A DNA stretch of 64,000 bases. It comes from RHLJ01 sp965601955 (GTDB lineage Bacteria; Bacteroidota; Rhodothermia; Balneolales; Balneolaceae). A program made the position numbers and the translations under genes. Below are positions 16,322 to 25,636 of this stretch, in pieces. How positions within the stretch are numbered: position 1 is the stretch's first letter; each line of letters starts with the position of its first letter. Where the stretch lies: the NCBI GenBank assembly GCA_965601955.1, contig OZ271855.1, forward strand, positions 1,116,001-1,180,000, written 5' to 3'. Below the pieces are notes generated by a model. It did no database searches, was not told where the DNA came from, and saw nothing but the letters and a program-made list of their open reading frames with translations.

Positions 16322-17482
16322 TTATTCAAATTCAGCACAACTGTTAGGTACCAGGTCAAGTCTAGATTGGTAGTCTGGATCTTGCGTGGGAAGTTCTATT
16401 ACTTGGAGTTCATTAAGCGGAATATTCTCTAGTGTCGGATAATCCTCGTCAGGAAGGACGCCATCGTATGGATTGGTGGCTACGCTTTCAGGGTCGATGG
16501 CATACAGAGCAATTCCGGTTTCTCCACCACTATCTACCAGGTACATGCCATATTCCTGGAGAGCTTTGGCAATAGTCATTTCTGCTGCGGTTAACCCGAG
16601 TGTGGTTAAGTCCAGGTTCGGGTTTAATCGAACCAAAGCTCCTTCTGGAAGGGAGAAAGCATCGGTAATAGTACCATCGCTGTCGGTAGCAGGGGCTACG
16701 GGGCCACCAGATTTTGTGAAAGGATAACTAAATACAAGGGCATGAGTGATTTCTCCATTCACCAGTTCATCGGGCCAAATCATCCCGCCAAGGAATGCGA
16801 AACCCGAACCTCGGGTAGAAAGGCCTTTGTCATAAATCCCATCATCCGATAGTTCGATCGCGTTTCCCCAACTTGCAACCCAATTCCCATCTTCTTGTCG
16901 TGCCTGCCAGAAATCAAATTCGCAGCCTGTATCCCGGTTAATAATAATCATGTGATTGTCTTGTGCAGATTCTTCTGCACAAATTCCCGTTCTAATCGGT
17001 TCATCTTCTCCATCTGAATCATAAGCTGGTTCTGCATAATCAGGGATGGGAACATCCTTTAGCGTATTTACTCCCATCTCCCACCAGTCTCCACAATGGA
17101 GGGTTACATCCGTGGTTGGAGTATTGTTATCTACCACAAAAACGGTCGCTGAATACTGGCCTAATTGAATGAGAAGGCTTTCGCTGGAACCTACTCCTGA
17201 AATAAGCTTCTGGATATAGTCATCAGAATTCGCATCAACCTGCATACTGGCAGGTATTTTTGTATTAAGCGGGCTTGATGAGTTATAAATGGAAAGGCTT
17301 GCAAAGGAAGGCAAACTTTCAGGTTTTTCACCTACCGGATCAACAGGGCCGACCGGATCGCTCCCTCCATCGTCTCCATCTGTGCTGCCACAACCCGGCA
17401 GGACGAGTGAAAAAGAACAAATCAATAAAATGGTTAATAGCGATGTACTGCCTGTACCAAAGCGAAAAAATTTCATACCCAC
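16322..17482 (-). CDS. Secreted lipoprotein of unknown function
   Basis: This 386-aa protein has a lipoprotein signal peptide with lipobox LPGC (Cys31) and a Gly/Asp/Pro-rich linker (GSTDGDDGGSDPVGP). The mature domain carries motifs I associate with a secreted family of unknown function in soil and marine bacteria: SPLNTKIP, HMIIINRDTGCEFDFWQA, DGNWVASWG, RGSGFAFLGGMIWPDEL and GEITHALVFSYPF. The HAL block and the later LVDSGGE segment look like a beta-rich ligand- or polymer-binding fold. Two internal Cys pairs may form disulfides. It ends 19 bp before the T9SS cargo gene, and its product may act together with that surface protein. The family memory is not verified. Confidence 0.7.
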   Translation of the reverse strand: MGMKFFRFGTGSTSLLTILLICSFSLVLPGCGSTDGDDGGSDPVGPVDPVGEKPESLPSFASLSIYNSSSPLNTKIPASMQVDANSDDYIQKLISGVGSSESLLIQLGQYSATVFVVDNNTPTTDVTLHCGDWWEMGVNTLKDVPIPDYAEPAYDSDGEDEPIRTGICAEESAQDNHMIIINRDTGCEFDFWQARQEDGNWVASWGNAIELSDDGIYDKGLSTRGSGFAFLGGMIWPDELVNGEITHALVFSYPFTKSGGPVAPATDSDGTITDAFSLPEGALVRLNPNLDLTTLGLTAAEMTIAKALQEYGMYLVDSGGETGIALYAIDPESVATNPYDGVLPDEDYPTLENIPLNELQVIELPTQDPDYQSRLDLVPNSCAEFE

Positions 17483-17557
17483 TCCTTAACATAATTAATG
17501 GCTCCCGCTATGTTATAGAAGCAGGTGAGGGGAATCCTGCCGGAATTGTGCCCGATT

Positions 17558-17573
17558 CTGCCTAAATCGGCAG
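17558..17573 (-). terminator. Short hairpin after the hybrid sensor gene
   Basis: CTGCC / GGCAG with a 6-nt loop starts right after the stop codon of the hybrid sensor gene (minus strand). There is no T-run, so it may be a weak terminator or a transcript-stabilising hairpin that still lets the downstream lipoprotein gene be read. Confidence 0.4.
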
Positions 17574-20500
17574 TTACTTTTCTGACTGGAATTTACCGGG
17601 ACTCAGGCCATAAGCTTTTTTAAATAGGCGGGAGAAATGACTTCTGCTCTTAAAACCTATTTGCTGAGCAACAAGATCTACGGTGATTGATTTGTCCTTT
17701 AATAGGATTTTGCGCGCTTGATTGAGTCGAATGGAAGTGATGTATTCGTTGGGGGTCATACCGGTAAGGCGCTGAATGGTTCTATATAGTTGACGTTCAC
17801 TGGTATGCAGATCATTAGCCAGGCTGATTACGTTCAGGCTATTTTTATCCAATTGCTCCTCGATAATCTGTTGAATGTTGAACAATTCTTTTTCCTCAGG
17901 AGTAGGTTCTGAGCTATCTACTTCTGCGTTTAGTGCGATTCTTTTCAAATGATTTTCAGCAAGATTTACTGCGCGTACTTTTACTTCTTCAGGTATGAAA
18001 GGCTTACTTAAATAGTCATCAACACCGATTCTCAAGCTATGAAGGCGATCTTCATCGGTTGCACGAGCAGTAAGCATCAAGATGGGTATATGAGCAGAAT
18101 TTGGAAAGCTTCGTAGCGTTTGAGTGAGTTCAAGTCCATCCATTTTGGGCATCATGAGGTCACTTATGATGAGGTTGGGGGAGATATTTTTAAGTACTTG
18201 CAGGGCTTCTTCTCCATTTCCCGCTTCAAAGACATCAAACTCAGGTTCTAATAGTTGAACCAGGAATTCCCTCATCTCGGTATTATCTTCAACGATCAAG
18301 GCCATTTTTGTACCAGACCTTGTTTGTTTTTTGATCCCAACACTCGCACCCGTCTCTTCTTCGAACGTTTCAATAACCTGAACAGGGATACTTAAGGTAA
18401 AGACGCTCCCCTTACTTAAAGAGCTCTCAACGGAAATACTTCCATTCATTAACTCGGTGAGCTCTTTGGAAAGAGAAAGTCCAAGCCCCAACCCATTAGT
18501 GAAACTGCCTTCTCCAGAAGCTCCCTTATAAAAACGGTCAAAGACTTTGGGGAGTTCTTCCCCGGAGATACCCATGCCGGAATCAGAAACAGAGAAGGCC
18601 AGCTTCTCCTCTTTATAAGCCAGGGCTATCTCTATATAATCTCCGGTTTCAGTAAATTTTAATGCATTATTGATCAGGTTAGAAGTGACCTTATCAAATT
18701 TCTCGACATCAAGAAGGACGTATTTAGTGCTACCAATATCCTGCCGGGTCCTAAAACTAATTCCTTTGGACTGAGCCAGGGATTGGTACGAATCAACGAA
18801 TAGTGTGAACCAAGTCCTTAGGTTAACCTGCTTCAAATCAATCTCGATGGAGTTTTCTTTCAAGCGCGAAAGATCGAGTAACTCGTCAATCAATTTAGAC
18901 AGGCGATGGCTGTTTCTTTGAATGCCCTGCAGCTTTTTTTCAAGTTTCTCAATGGGGTATTGAGCCAGGTTTTCAGCTAAAACCTGTTGTAAAGGAGCAT
19001 CAATGAGGGTGAGTGGTGTTCGAAGTTCGTGAGATATATTAGCAAAGAACCTGGACTTCATTTCATCCAGCTCCTTTAACTGCCCCGCCTGCACTTCGAT
19101 TTTGCGACGGGCTTCAACCGCCAATTCCTTTTGTTCTTCCAGTTCCTTTGTTCTCTCTGAGACCTTGATTTCCAGCTTTCTTCGATCCTTTTCCAGTGAG
19201 CCGGTTCTCCATCTGATGAATAACGCAACTCCCAATAGTGCTGTGAATAGATAGCTGAGGTATGCCCACCAGGTTTTCCAAAAAGGGGGGTGAATGACAA
19301 GGGGAAGTTCAAAAGGAACCGAACTCCACACGCCATCGCTGTTCGAAGCCGTTACCCTAAAGGTATATTCCCCGGGAGGCAATTTAGAATACCGGGCCAG
19401 TTTATCTCCTCTTGTAGAGACCCAGTCAGGATCGTGGTTTGCCAGCATATACTTATACTCAACCCGATCTGGATTAGTAAAAGTGATTCCTGTAAACCCT
19501 ATTTCGAAGGTATTGTCATGCCAGGTAAAGCTGAGCGGTTTATCTGATTTATAATCGACAGCTTGAGAACCATCACTATCGAATAGATTGAGTGATGTAA
19601 TATGAGCAATAGGAGAAAAAGGGTTTGCTGTAATCTCAGAAGGGATAAAAGAGCTTACCCCATCGGTACCTCCAAACCAGAAAACCCCATCATTGGAAAT
19701 AGTGCTCGCACGGCGGTTGAATTCGGTATTGATTAAACCATCAGTTTGGTCATACCTGTTAAAAGAAGAATCTTCGGGACTGAATTGGAATAATCCATTA
19801 TCGGAACCCAGCCATAAATTGCCTTCACCATCTTCTGAAATACTAAAAAAAACAACATTCGAAGTGAAACCAGGAGATTCTATTTGAGTTAATAAATCCC
19901 TTTCTGAGTTTAATGAGAACAAACCTGACCCACTGGCCAGCCAAATAGCTTCTTTTGAATCAGCATGTATATCCCAAATTGGAAACTCGGATAGTAGAGA
20001 CAAAGAAGAGTTATTTTTTAAAGGAGCTTCAAATTGGTTCCTTTCGAGATTATAGGTCAATAAACCTCCTCCTTGTGTGCTTATATGGAGGATATCATCC
20101 TTCAAAAGCAGATCTTGAACCGTAGAAACGCTCATGTCAGGAAGAAAACTAATGGTCTCAATAATCTCCTGAGTAGTGGTATTCACCTTATATATATGGT
20201 GATCACCGGCTACCAAAATGGAATTAATCCCTCCCGAAATAATTGAAAAAGTGATGGGGAGTTCCGGGGATGTAATGAGAAATGGGATTCGTGTCGCTTT
20301 TCTTTGCTCAGGTTGATATACATACAATCCATCAGTTGTTCCCAACCAAAGCTCATTATCTTTGGACGGGTGGATGTATACATCCCATATCTGGTTAGCT
20401 TCAGTCTTTTCAGAAATCCTATGATAAGCCATAGATTTACTTTCAAGATCATAACGGTAGAGCCCGCTCCCCAGTGTACCTATCCATAAACCCGAATCAT

Positions 20501-21542
20501 CTGTTTCAACCGACATTACAATATTACTTGTCGGTTCTTTATCGTCAGCTTTAGATAATGAAAGATGATGGAATGGCTTTTTAAGTGGATCATAATAGAA
20601 GAGTCCATTTCTTGTTCCTACCCATATTCCACCCCATTTGTCTTCATAGATTTGTTCCACAAAGTAGCTAAGTGACCCTGTTCCAAAAGTGGTACCAGAT
20701 ACATTTAAAATCTCACTAGAAGTGATTTGCTGGAGGTAAACACCATTTTGGGTGCCTATCCAAAGATTTCCATCCCTGTCCTCCAGAACTTTTTCGATAT
20801 CTGGGTTCTCTGCAAAACTATTTAGAACCTTTACGGAAGGAAATGGGAGGGCCAATTTTGTAAGTCTGTTAGTCCAGATATTTCCCGTGCTGTAACTCGG
20901 GTAGATTGCTTGCCGTTGGTCAATGGGTGACTGAGCAAGCTGCTTTTTGGTGGAGTCAAAATGGCTCAAGTAGTTGGTGCTTTGATTGTAAACCCAGACT
21001 GTTTCTTCTGAATCTTTAAAGATGGTGTATTCCCCTTCATCCATAAAAAGTGATGAACCATTAGCATCAGAATCAAAAATTGTATAGCTGTTATCGATCG
21101 GATTGAACGAGCAAACGCCTGCTGAAGTAGGGAACCAAAATTTTCCTTCTTTATCAATTACAATGTCATTATAACCGATCCTATATCCCCCAAGTACCGG
21201 AATGGAAGTGTAATGGGTAAATGTCTCTGTATTTCTGTCGAACCGATTTAATCCATTCCATGTGCCTACCCATAGGTTTTGATCATGATCTTCAAACACA
21301 TCCAAAACCACATTGTCAGAGATAGTAGTACTATCAGAAAGCGATGAGGAGAATGTCTCGAACGTATGCCCATCAAAACGGTTTAGCCCATTTTCAGTAG
21401 CTACCCAGAGAAAGCCTTCAGAATCCTGGTACACATCATGGATGATATTATTGGAAAGGCCTGAGGAAGAATCGTACCTCTTGAATTGAGGAGGTACGGC
21501 GAGCTGAAGCAAAGATAATACTATGACAAAAGTCGTAAACAT
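17574..21542 (-). CDS. Hybrid two-component sensor/AraC regulator (HTCS)
   Basis: This 1322-aa single-chain two-component system has these parts in order: signal sequence (1-17); two seven-bladed Reg_prop propellers (about 20-660; repeats of the form DSEGFLWVATENGLNRFDG, DRDGNLWIGTQNGVYL, DGEGNLWLGSDNGLFQF); Y_Y_Y domain (about 680-750, LPPGEYTFRVTASN); one transmembrane helix (about 757-778); HisKA with phosphorylated His near 837 (FFANISHELRTPLT); HATPase with GMGISGEELPKVFDRFYKG and GLGLGLSLSKEL; a receiver with phospho-Asp near 1125 (ISDLMMPKMDG) and the Lys of DYLSKPF; and AraC HTH (about 1220-1322). In Bacteroidota such proteins usually sense glycan fragments and control polysaccharide loci. 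Here no SusCD or glycoside hydrolase is adjacent; the lipoprotein and T9SS cargo follow on the same strand. Confidence 0.95.
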   Translation of the reverse strand: MFTTFVIVLSLLQLAVPPQFKRYDSSSGLSNNIIHDVYQDSEGFLWVATENGLNRFDGHTFETFSSSLSDSTTISDNVVLDVFEDHDQNLWVGTWNGLNRFDRNTETFTHYTSIPVLGGYRIGYNDIVIDKEGKFWFPTSAGVCSFNPIDNSYTIFDSDANGSSLFMDEGEYTIFKDSEETVWVYNQSTNYLSHFDSTKKQLAQSPIDQRQAIYPSYSTGNIWTNRLTKLALPFPSVKVLNSFAENPDIEKVLEDRDGNLWIGTQNGVYLQQITSSEILNVSGTTFGTGSLSYFVEQIYEDKWGGIWVGTRNGLFYYDPLKKPFHHLSLSKADDKEPTSNIVMSVETDDSGLWIGTLGSGLYRYDLESKSMAYHRISEKTEANQIWDVYIHPSKDNELWLGTTDGLYVYQPEQRKATRIPFLITSPELPITFSIISGGINSILVAGDHHIYKVNTTTQEIIETISFLPDMSVSTVQDLLLKDDILHISTQGGGLLTYNLERNQFEAPLKNNSSLSLLSEFPIWDIHADSKEAIWLASGSGLFSLNSERDLLTQIESPGFTSNVVFFSISEDGEGNLWLGSDNGLFQFSPEDSSFNRYDQTDGLINTEFNRRASTISNDGVFWFGGTDGVSSFIPSEITANPFSPIAHITSLNLFDSDGSQAVDYKSDKPLSFTWHDNTFEIGFTGITFTNPDRVEYKYMLANHDPDWVSTRGDKLARYSKLPPGEYTFRVTASNSDGVWSSVPFELPLVIHPPFWKTWWAYLSYLFTALLGVALFIRWRTGSLEKDRRKLEIKVSERTKELEEQKELAVEARRKIEVQAGQLKELDEMKSRFFANISHELRTPLTLIDAPLQQVLAENLAQYPIEKLEKKLQGIQRNSHRLSKLIDELLDLSRLKENSIEIDLKQVNLRTWFTLFVDSYQSLAQSKGISFRTRQDIGSTKYVLLDVEKFDKVTSNLINNALKFTETGDYIEIALAYKEEKLAFSVSDSGMGISGEELPKVFDRFYKGASGEGSFTNGLGLGLSLSKELTELMNGSISVESSLSKGSVFTLSIPVQVIETFEEETGASVGIKKQTRSGTKMALIVEDNTEMREFLVQLLEPEFDVFEAGNGEEALQVLKNISPNLIISDLMMPKMDGLELTQTLRSFPNSAHIPILMLTARATDEDRLHSLRIGVDDYLSKPFIPEEVKVRAVNLAENHLKRIALNAEVDSSEPTPEEKELFNIQQIIEEQLDKNSLNVISLANDLHTSERQLYRTIQRLTGMTPNEYITSIRLNQARKILLKDKSITVDLVAQQIGFKSRSHFSRLFKKAYGLSPGKFQSEK

Positions 21543-21727
21543 AACTAACTATCAAGTTACATGACTTTTCTAATTGTGCCATCTAAAATTAATAGTTGCA
21601 ACTTGAAGAAGTACAACTTTGAAAATTTATGTAATGATTTAATTCCAGAGTTTGAAAACTAAATAGAGTTGACTAATTAACAGCAATTAGGGTGGGCTCC
21701 TAGTAACATTAATATAATATCGATGCT
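21543..21727. promoter_or_regulatory. Divergent control region between HTCS and permease
   Basis: This 185-bp A/T-rich gap contains a perfect 10-bp palindrome AGTTGCAACT (21594-21603) and a direct repeat CAACTT at 21599 and 21614 (15-bp phase). These are candidate operators for the HTCS AraC domain or another regulator; there is no direct support beyond position. Confidence 0.3.
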
Positions 21728-24148
21728 ATGTTAGTTAATAAACTAAAGCTTGCCATTAGAACACTTAAAAAAAATAGTTCTCAAACTCTCATCAATCTAT
21801 TAGGCTTATCATTGGCATTTGCGATAGGCCTGTTTGCTTTCCAGTATATACAAGATGAATTGTTGTACGATACCCATCATGAGCAGGCAAACGAGATTTA
21901 TAAGGTATCTACCTATCGGGTTTACCCAAATGGTTCAGAAAATCATTTTGCCTCATCTCCGGCACCTTTATACTCAGAACTACTGCCAGATTACCCGGAA
22001 GTTATTGCTTCTACCCGTATGCATGACCTGGGCGAATTAACGGTACGAAGAGGGGGGGTGTTCATTAAAGAGACAGATATCTTTTTAGCCGACTCCACCT
22101 TTTTCGACGTGTTCAAAGAATCATTGCTTAGGGGTAACCCGGAAACTGCTTTGGTGAATCCTAATTCAGTAGTTATTACTGAGGAGATGGCTTCAAAGTA
22201 TTTTGGAGAAGACGATCCGATGGGAGAATTCCTGGAAGTAGGCGATTGGAATCTTACGGTAACCGGGGTAATTGAAACAGTTCCTGATAGATCGCAGATG
22301 CGATATAATTTCCTGGTCCCACTTACTGAAGAAAGAGCCCCTTATCAACTGACCATATGGACGGCTGCATTTGTCTACCATACCTATACAAGAATTCAAC
22401 CCGGTACCGATATAACTTCTCTGGAGCAAAAGTTTGAAGCAGTAGTGCCGGGCAAAGCATCTCCTTCAAGACAGCAACTAACCGGAGAAACGTACGAGGA
22501 ATATGTAGCCAAAGGGAATTTGGTCGAGTTCAAACTCACGAATATTCAGGATATTCATATGGGCCCTTTTACCGGGGGGCTATTAAAGCCCGTGGGAAAT
22601 GCAACCACACTGTTTGTACTGGGAATAATTGCAGTATGTATTCTCTTAGTATCTGGAATTAATTTCATAAACCTGTCTATTGCAAGTGCTTTACCGAGGG
22701 CTAAAGATGTGGGAGTGAGAAAATCCTTGGGAGCAAGTCGATACGATCTCATTAAACAATTTCTTCTGGAGACTTCTTTACTATGTTTGCTCGCTATGGT
22801 TTTGGCGGTTGGGATGTTGGCATTGGGTATGCCTTATTTGAATGACTTCCTGGGCAAGAACCTGACCCTGTTGGAATTAATAACGGGTATGGGCGCATTA
22901 GTAAGCTTTTCATTGCTCGTATTATTGAGCATTGGAGCAGGTATTTTTCCGGCTATCATTGTTTCATCGTTTAAGCCTGCATTGGTATTAAAAGGGATGA
23001 TTGCAAGTAGAAGCGGTAAATCCAGATTTAGAGACACACTGGTAACTTTCCAGTTTATAGTATCCACGGTATTGCTCATTAGCACCTTTACCTTCTACTA
23101 CCAGATTGATTTTATGAAGAAAAAGGATCTGGGCTTTAATGAAGATCAATTAATCTCCTTAAAGGGTTTAGATGTGATGGAGCCTGGTGCTTTTAGCGCT
23201 TTCAAACAAGAGTTAAAAAGTGACTCAGAGATTAGGGCAGTATCCGGAATTTCACATGTATTTAGTGCCGGTAATCTTGGTTCATACTCGTTCAGCCTGG
23301 CTGATAGACCTCTGGAAAATACCACGGTTGTACAGACATTATTCGCTGACTATGATTTACTGGAAACACTTGAGGTAGAGGTAATCCAGGGACGCGAATT
23401 TTTACCTGAATTTGCTGACAGTACCCGGTTAATCATAAATAAGGAAGCTTCAAAACGTTTTGAATGGCAGGATAACGCCATAGGTAAATGGGCAATGAGC
23501 CCCTTTATCCAGGTTCAAATGGATGTAATAGGTGTGGTAGATGATTTTCATTTCCAACCTTTAAATAGTGCTATTGAACCCATGTTTTATATTCTGAATG
23601 ACGGCGATCAACCATATAATTTTGCCTATATACGCATTGGCGGCCAGGATATTCCCGGAGCACTTGCGCATGTAGAATCTGTATGGAACAGATTTGTACC
23701 AAATGAACCTTTTGAGTTTTCTTTTGTTGATCTGGAGATTGATCAGGTATACAAAAGCGAAGAGAAATCGGGTACACTTCTCAGCCTTTTTGCAATCATT
23801 GCGATTCTTATTTCCGTGATAGGCCTCTTTGGATTGGCTTCTTTTAGTACTGAACAGCGCAAAAAGGAAATTGGAATTCGTAAGGTACTTGGAGCAAATA
23901 CTTTGAATGTTCTACTCTTGCTCTCAAGAACATTTGCCATCATGATTGGAATAGCATTTTTATTTGCGATACCTGCCGGCTGGTACATTATGAATGAGTG
24001 GCTAAATAGCTTCGCCTATCACATCGAATTAAACTGGGTAATATTTATGCTGCCTGCATTACTGGTATCTCTTTTTGCTTTAGGGACCATCAGTTTCAAA
24101 ATCCTAAAGATTGCTCGGCTAAATCCTGTGCATAGTATAAGACAGTAG
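21728..24148 (+). CDS. MacB/FtsX-type ABC transporter permease
   Basis: This 806-aa membrane protein has the double-FtsX layout common in Bacteroidota: an N-terminal transmembrane helix (LINLLGLSLAFAIGLFAFQYI), a MacB-type periplasmic domain (about 60-270, with LADSTFFDVFKESLLRGNPETAL and VVITEEMASKYFGEDDPMG), three transmembrane helices with the RAKDVGVRKSLGASRYDLI coupling motif (about 320-430), a second periplasmic domain, and a final FtsX module (EQRKKEIGIRKVLGANTLNVL, about 720-800). It needs a separate ATPase, and none is encoded nearby. These proteins usually perform mechanotransmission or export of peptides and lipids rather than classical transport. It is divergent from the HTCS gene. 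Confidence 0.9.
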   Translation: MLVNKLKLAIRTLKKNSSQTLINLLGLSLAFAIGLFAFQYIQDELLYDTHHEQANEIYKVSTYRVYPNGSENHFASSPAPLYSELLPDYPEVIASTRMHDLGELTVRRGGVFIKETDIFLADSTFFDVFKESLLRGNPETALVNPNSVVITEEMASKYFGEDDPMGEFLEVGDWNLTVTGVIETVPDRSQMRYNFLVPLTEERAPYQLTIWTAAFVYHTYTRIQPGTDITSLEQKFEAVVPGKASPSRQQLTGETYEEYVAKGNLVEFKLTNIQDIHMGPFTGGLLKPVGNATTLFVLGIIAVCILLVSGINFINLSIASALPRAKDVGVRKSLGASRYDLIKQFLLETSLLCLLAMVLAVGMLALGMPYLNDFLGKNLTLLELITGMGALVSFSLLVLLSIGAGIFPAIIVSSFKPALVLKGMIASRSGKSRFRDTLVTFQFIVSTVLLISTFTFYYQIDFMKKKDLGFNEDQLISLKGLDVMEPGAFSAFKQELKSDSEIRAVSGISHVFSAGNLGSYSFSLADRPLENTTVVQTLFADYDLLETLEVEVIQGREFLPEFADSTRLIINKEASKRFEWQDNAIGKWAMSPFIQVQMDVIGVVDDFHFQPLNSAIEPMFYILNDGDQPYNFAYIRIGGQDIPGALAHVESVWNRFVPNEPFEFSFVDLEIDQVYKSEEKSGTLLSLFAIIAILISVIGLFGLASFSTEQRKKEIGIRKVLGANTLNVLLLLSRTFAIMIGIAFLFAIPAGWYIMNEWLNSFAYHIELNWVIFMLPALLVSLFALGTISFKILKIARLNPVHSIRQ

Positions 24149-24235
24149 ATTCTATCAGAACAGGAATAAAATGTATGGGGTAGGGTAAATGGTAGCAAAG
24201 GTGTTTTAGCATATGAACACCTTTAATTGACTACC

Positions 24236-25345
24236 ATGAATAAAACGAAACACCTTGCATTGGTTCTCATCTTCGCTCCAATGCTATTTGTTCAGCAAGG
24301 CCTCGCTTTTCAACATGAAGCGGTGTCGGTTGAATACAATTTTGCAGAAGATGCAGCTCTAATAAGGGGTAACTATGAAGAGAATGTCGATAAATTATCG
24401 CGTTTTAAAAAGGGGCACATGGGGCTCAGGTTCTATCGGCACTATGGAGACGAAAAGTATATCCCACTTTTTCTGGAGGGGATAGAACTTGCAGAACAAA
24501 GTCTTAATACCATTTATGATCGAGGACTGGACGCCGAAACAATCAAAGAGTATAGTGAGGAAAGCAACCGAAAGTACTACAGCACATCCACAACGAGGAA
24601 AAGGCTTCGAAGTAAGACATTAAGCGATTTCCCTGAATATCGATTTTATGCGACCAAGCTATTACGCCACGTGGCTCGATTAGATGAAGTAGGGCTGAGA
24701 CATCAACACCACGATGAATTTATAGCTGCATTGAAGTCCTATGATTTTGAAAGGGTTTTTACCAACGATAAGATGATCAAAGCATGGGGAGCCCAGCTCG
24801 CGAATCAAGTGTACTGGTTAAAGCAGTTAGGTATTGCAGATTATACCCAGGCCTTTCAAGAGGCAGTAAACAGGGTCTATCCTGAGGAAAGAGATAGCAG
24901 GCTTAGCAAACAACAGTTCGAAAACAAGCTCTATACACTTACTCATATAGTGATAGCTGCCTCAGGTTATTATCAATTTGATATAGCGGAAGAAGATTTC
25001 CCGGAAATTATCTCTTATTTCAGGAGGAATACCTTATCCATATTAGAAAGGGCAAAAGAAGATGTAGTCATTGAAGTAGGTATATCTCTACTACTTACAG
25101 GTAATGATTATCAGGAAATCGAGGTAATTCGGCAGCATATAAGTGATAAAATTAACCGTGATAAACGGATGATTCCATCTCCATCAGGAAAGACCGACTT
25201 TGCACTGGGAGAGCATCGTAATATAATAGGAGTACTGTTGCTGGATTGGCAGGGTACGTATCAACGTCCACAGGTCAAGGATTTTGGGAAGTGGCAATCC
25301 AATATTCCAGAAACATTGTATGCGTACCTGCCTCAAAATAATTGA
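24236..25345 (+). CDS. Secreted helical protein of unknown function (possibly DUF3541-like)
   Basis: The ATG at 24236 is preferred over an in-frame TTG at 24227, giving 369 aa with a signal peptide (hydrophobic core LALVLIFAPMLF, cleavage near QGLAFQ). The mature protein is almost entirely helical, with motifs KKGHMGLRFYRHYGDEKYIP near the N-terminus, FPEYRFYATKLLRHVARLDE in the middle and SGYYQFDIAEEDFPEIISYF later. These look like a DUF3541-type all-alpha fold, but I am not certain of that assignment. It has no obvious catalytic motif and no close functional neighbour; it follows the permease by 87 bp. Confidence 0.65.
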   Translation: MNKTKHLALVLIFAPMLFVQQGLAFQHEAVSVEYNFAEDAALIRGNYEENVDKLSRFKKGHMGLRFYRHYGDEKYIPLFLEGIELAEQSLNTIYDRGLDAETIKEYSEESNRKYYSTSTTRKRLRSKTLSDFPEYRFYATKLLRHVARLDEVGLRHQHHDEFIAALKSYDFERVFTNDKMIKAWGAQLANQVYWLKQLGIADYTQAFQEAVNRVYPEERDSRLSKQQFENKLYTLTHIVIAASGYYQFDIAEEDFPEIISYFRRNTLSILERAKEDVVIEVGISLLLTGNDYQEIEVIRQHISDKINRDKRMIPSPSGKTDFALGEHRNIIGVLLLDWQGTYQRPQVKDFGKWQSNIPETLYAYLPQNN

Positions 25346-25353
25346 TAGATGTA

Positions 25354-25403
25354 AATGAGAGAGAGGTGATGAGTGAGAGTATCTCACCTTTCACCTCTCA
25401 TTT
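25354..25403. repeat. Long imperfect inverted repeat
   Basis: AAATGAGAGAGAGGTGA on the left pairs imperfectly with TTTCACCTCTCATTT on the right, with a further TGAGAG / CTCA inner stem. It starts 8 bases after the helical protein gene and probably folds as a transcript-ending or stabilising hairpin. It is built of repeated GAGGTGA-like units, so replication slippage may have created it. Confidence 0.55.
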
Positions 25404-25439
25404 ATCAAGAGCTTTTTTGCCTCGTTTTGTACTCTAAGC

Positions 25440-25571
25440 TTATTTAGGTGCTCTGTAGAAAGTCTCTTGTCTTGAACTCATATTAATTAGCTAGGTGGAC
25501 CATACTTCTTAACTATTGATAAGAAGTAGTATGCAGGAAAGAGGAGTGCTGGTTGTGCTCCTCTTTTTTTA
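25440..25571 (+). ncRNA. Candidate small RNA with intrinsic terminator
   Basis: In the 291-bp gap without a gene there is a bulged stem-loop CATACTTCTTA / TAAGAA-gta-GTATG (25501-25533), then a second hairpin AAAGAGGAG / CTCCTCTTT (25538-25566) followed by a T-run (25564-25570). No open reading frame ends just before it, and the upstream gene already has its own hairpin at 25354-25403. Two structured elements closing with a T-run look like a separate short transcript. The 5' end is not defined; 25440 is only an outer limit. Confidence 0.4.
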
Positions 25572-25636
25572 TGAATTGGGGGTAGGGTATTTAATCAGTG
25601 AACTGTTCTATAGATAAACAGCATCAACATACAACA

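Noticed and set aside
25449..25466. TGTAGAAAGTCTCTTG resembles half of the TGTAG repeat
   Set aside because: The second half is TCTTG, not TGTAG, and the flanking genes are unrelated to the regulator locus.
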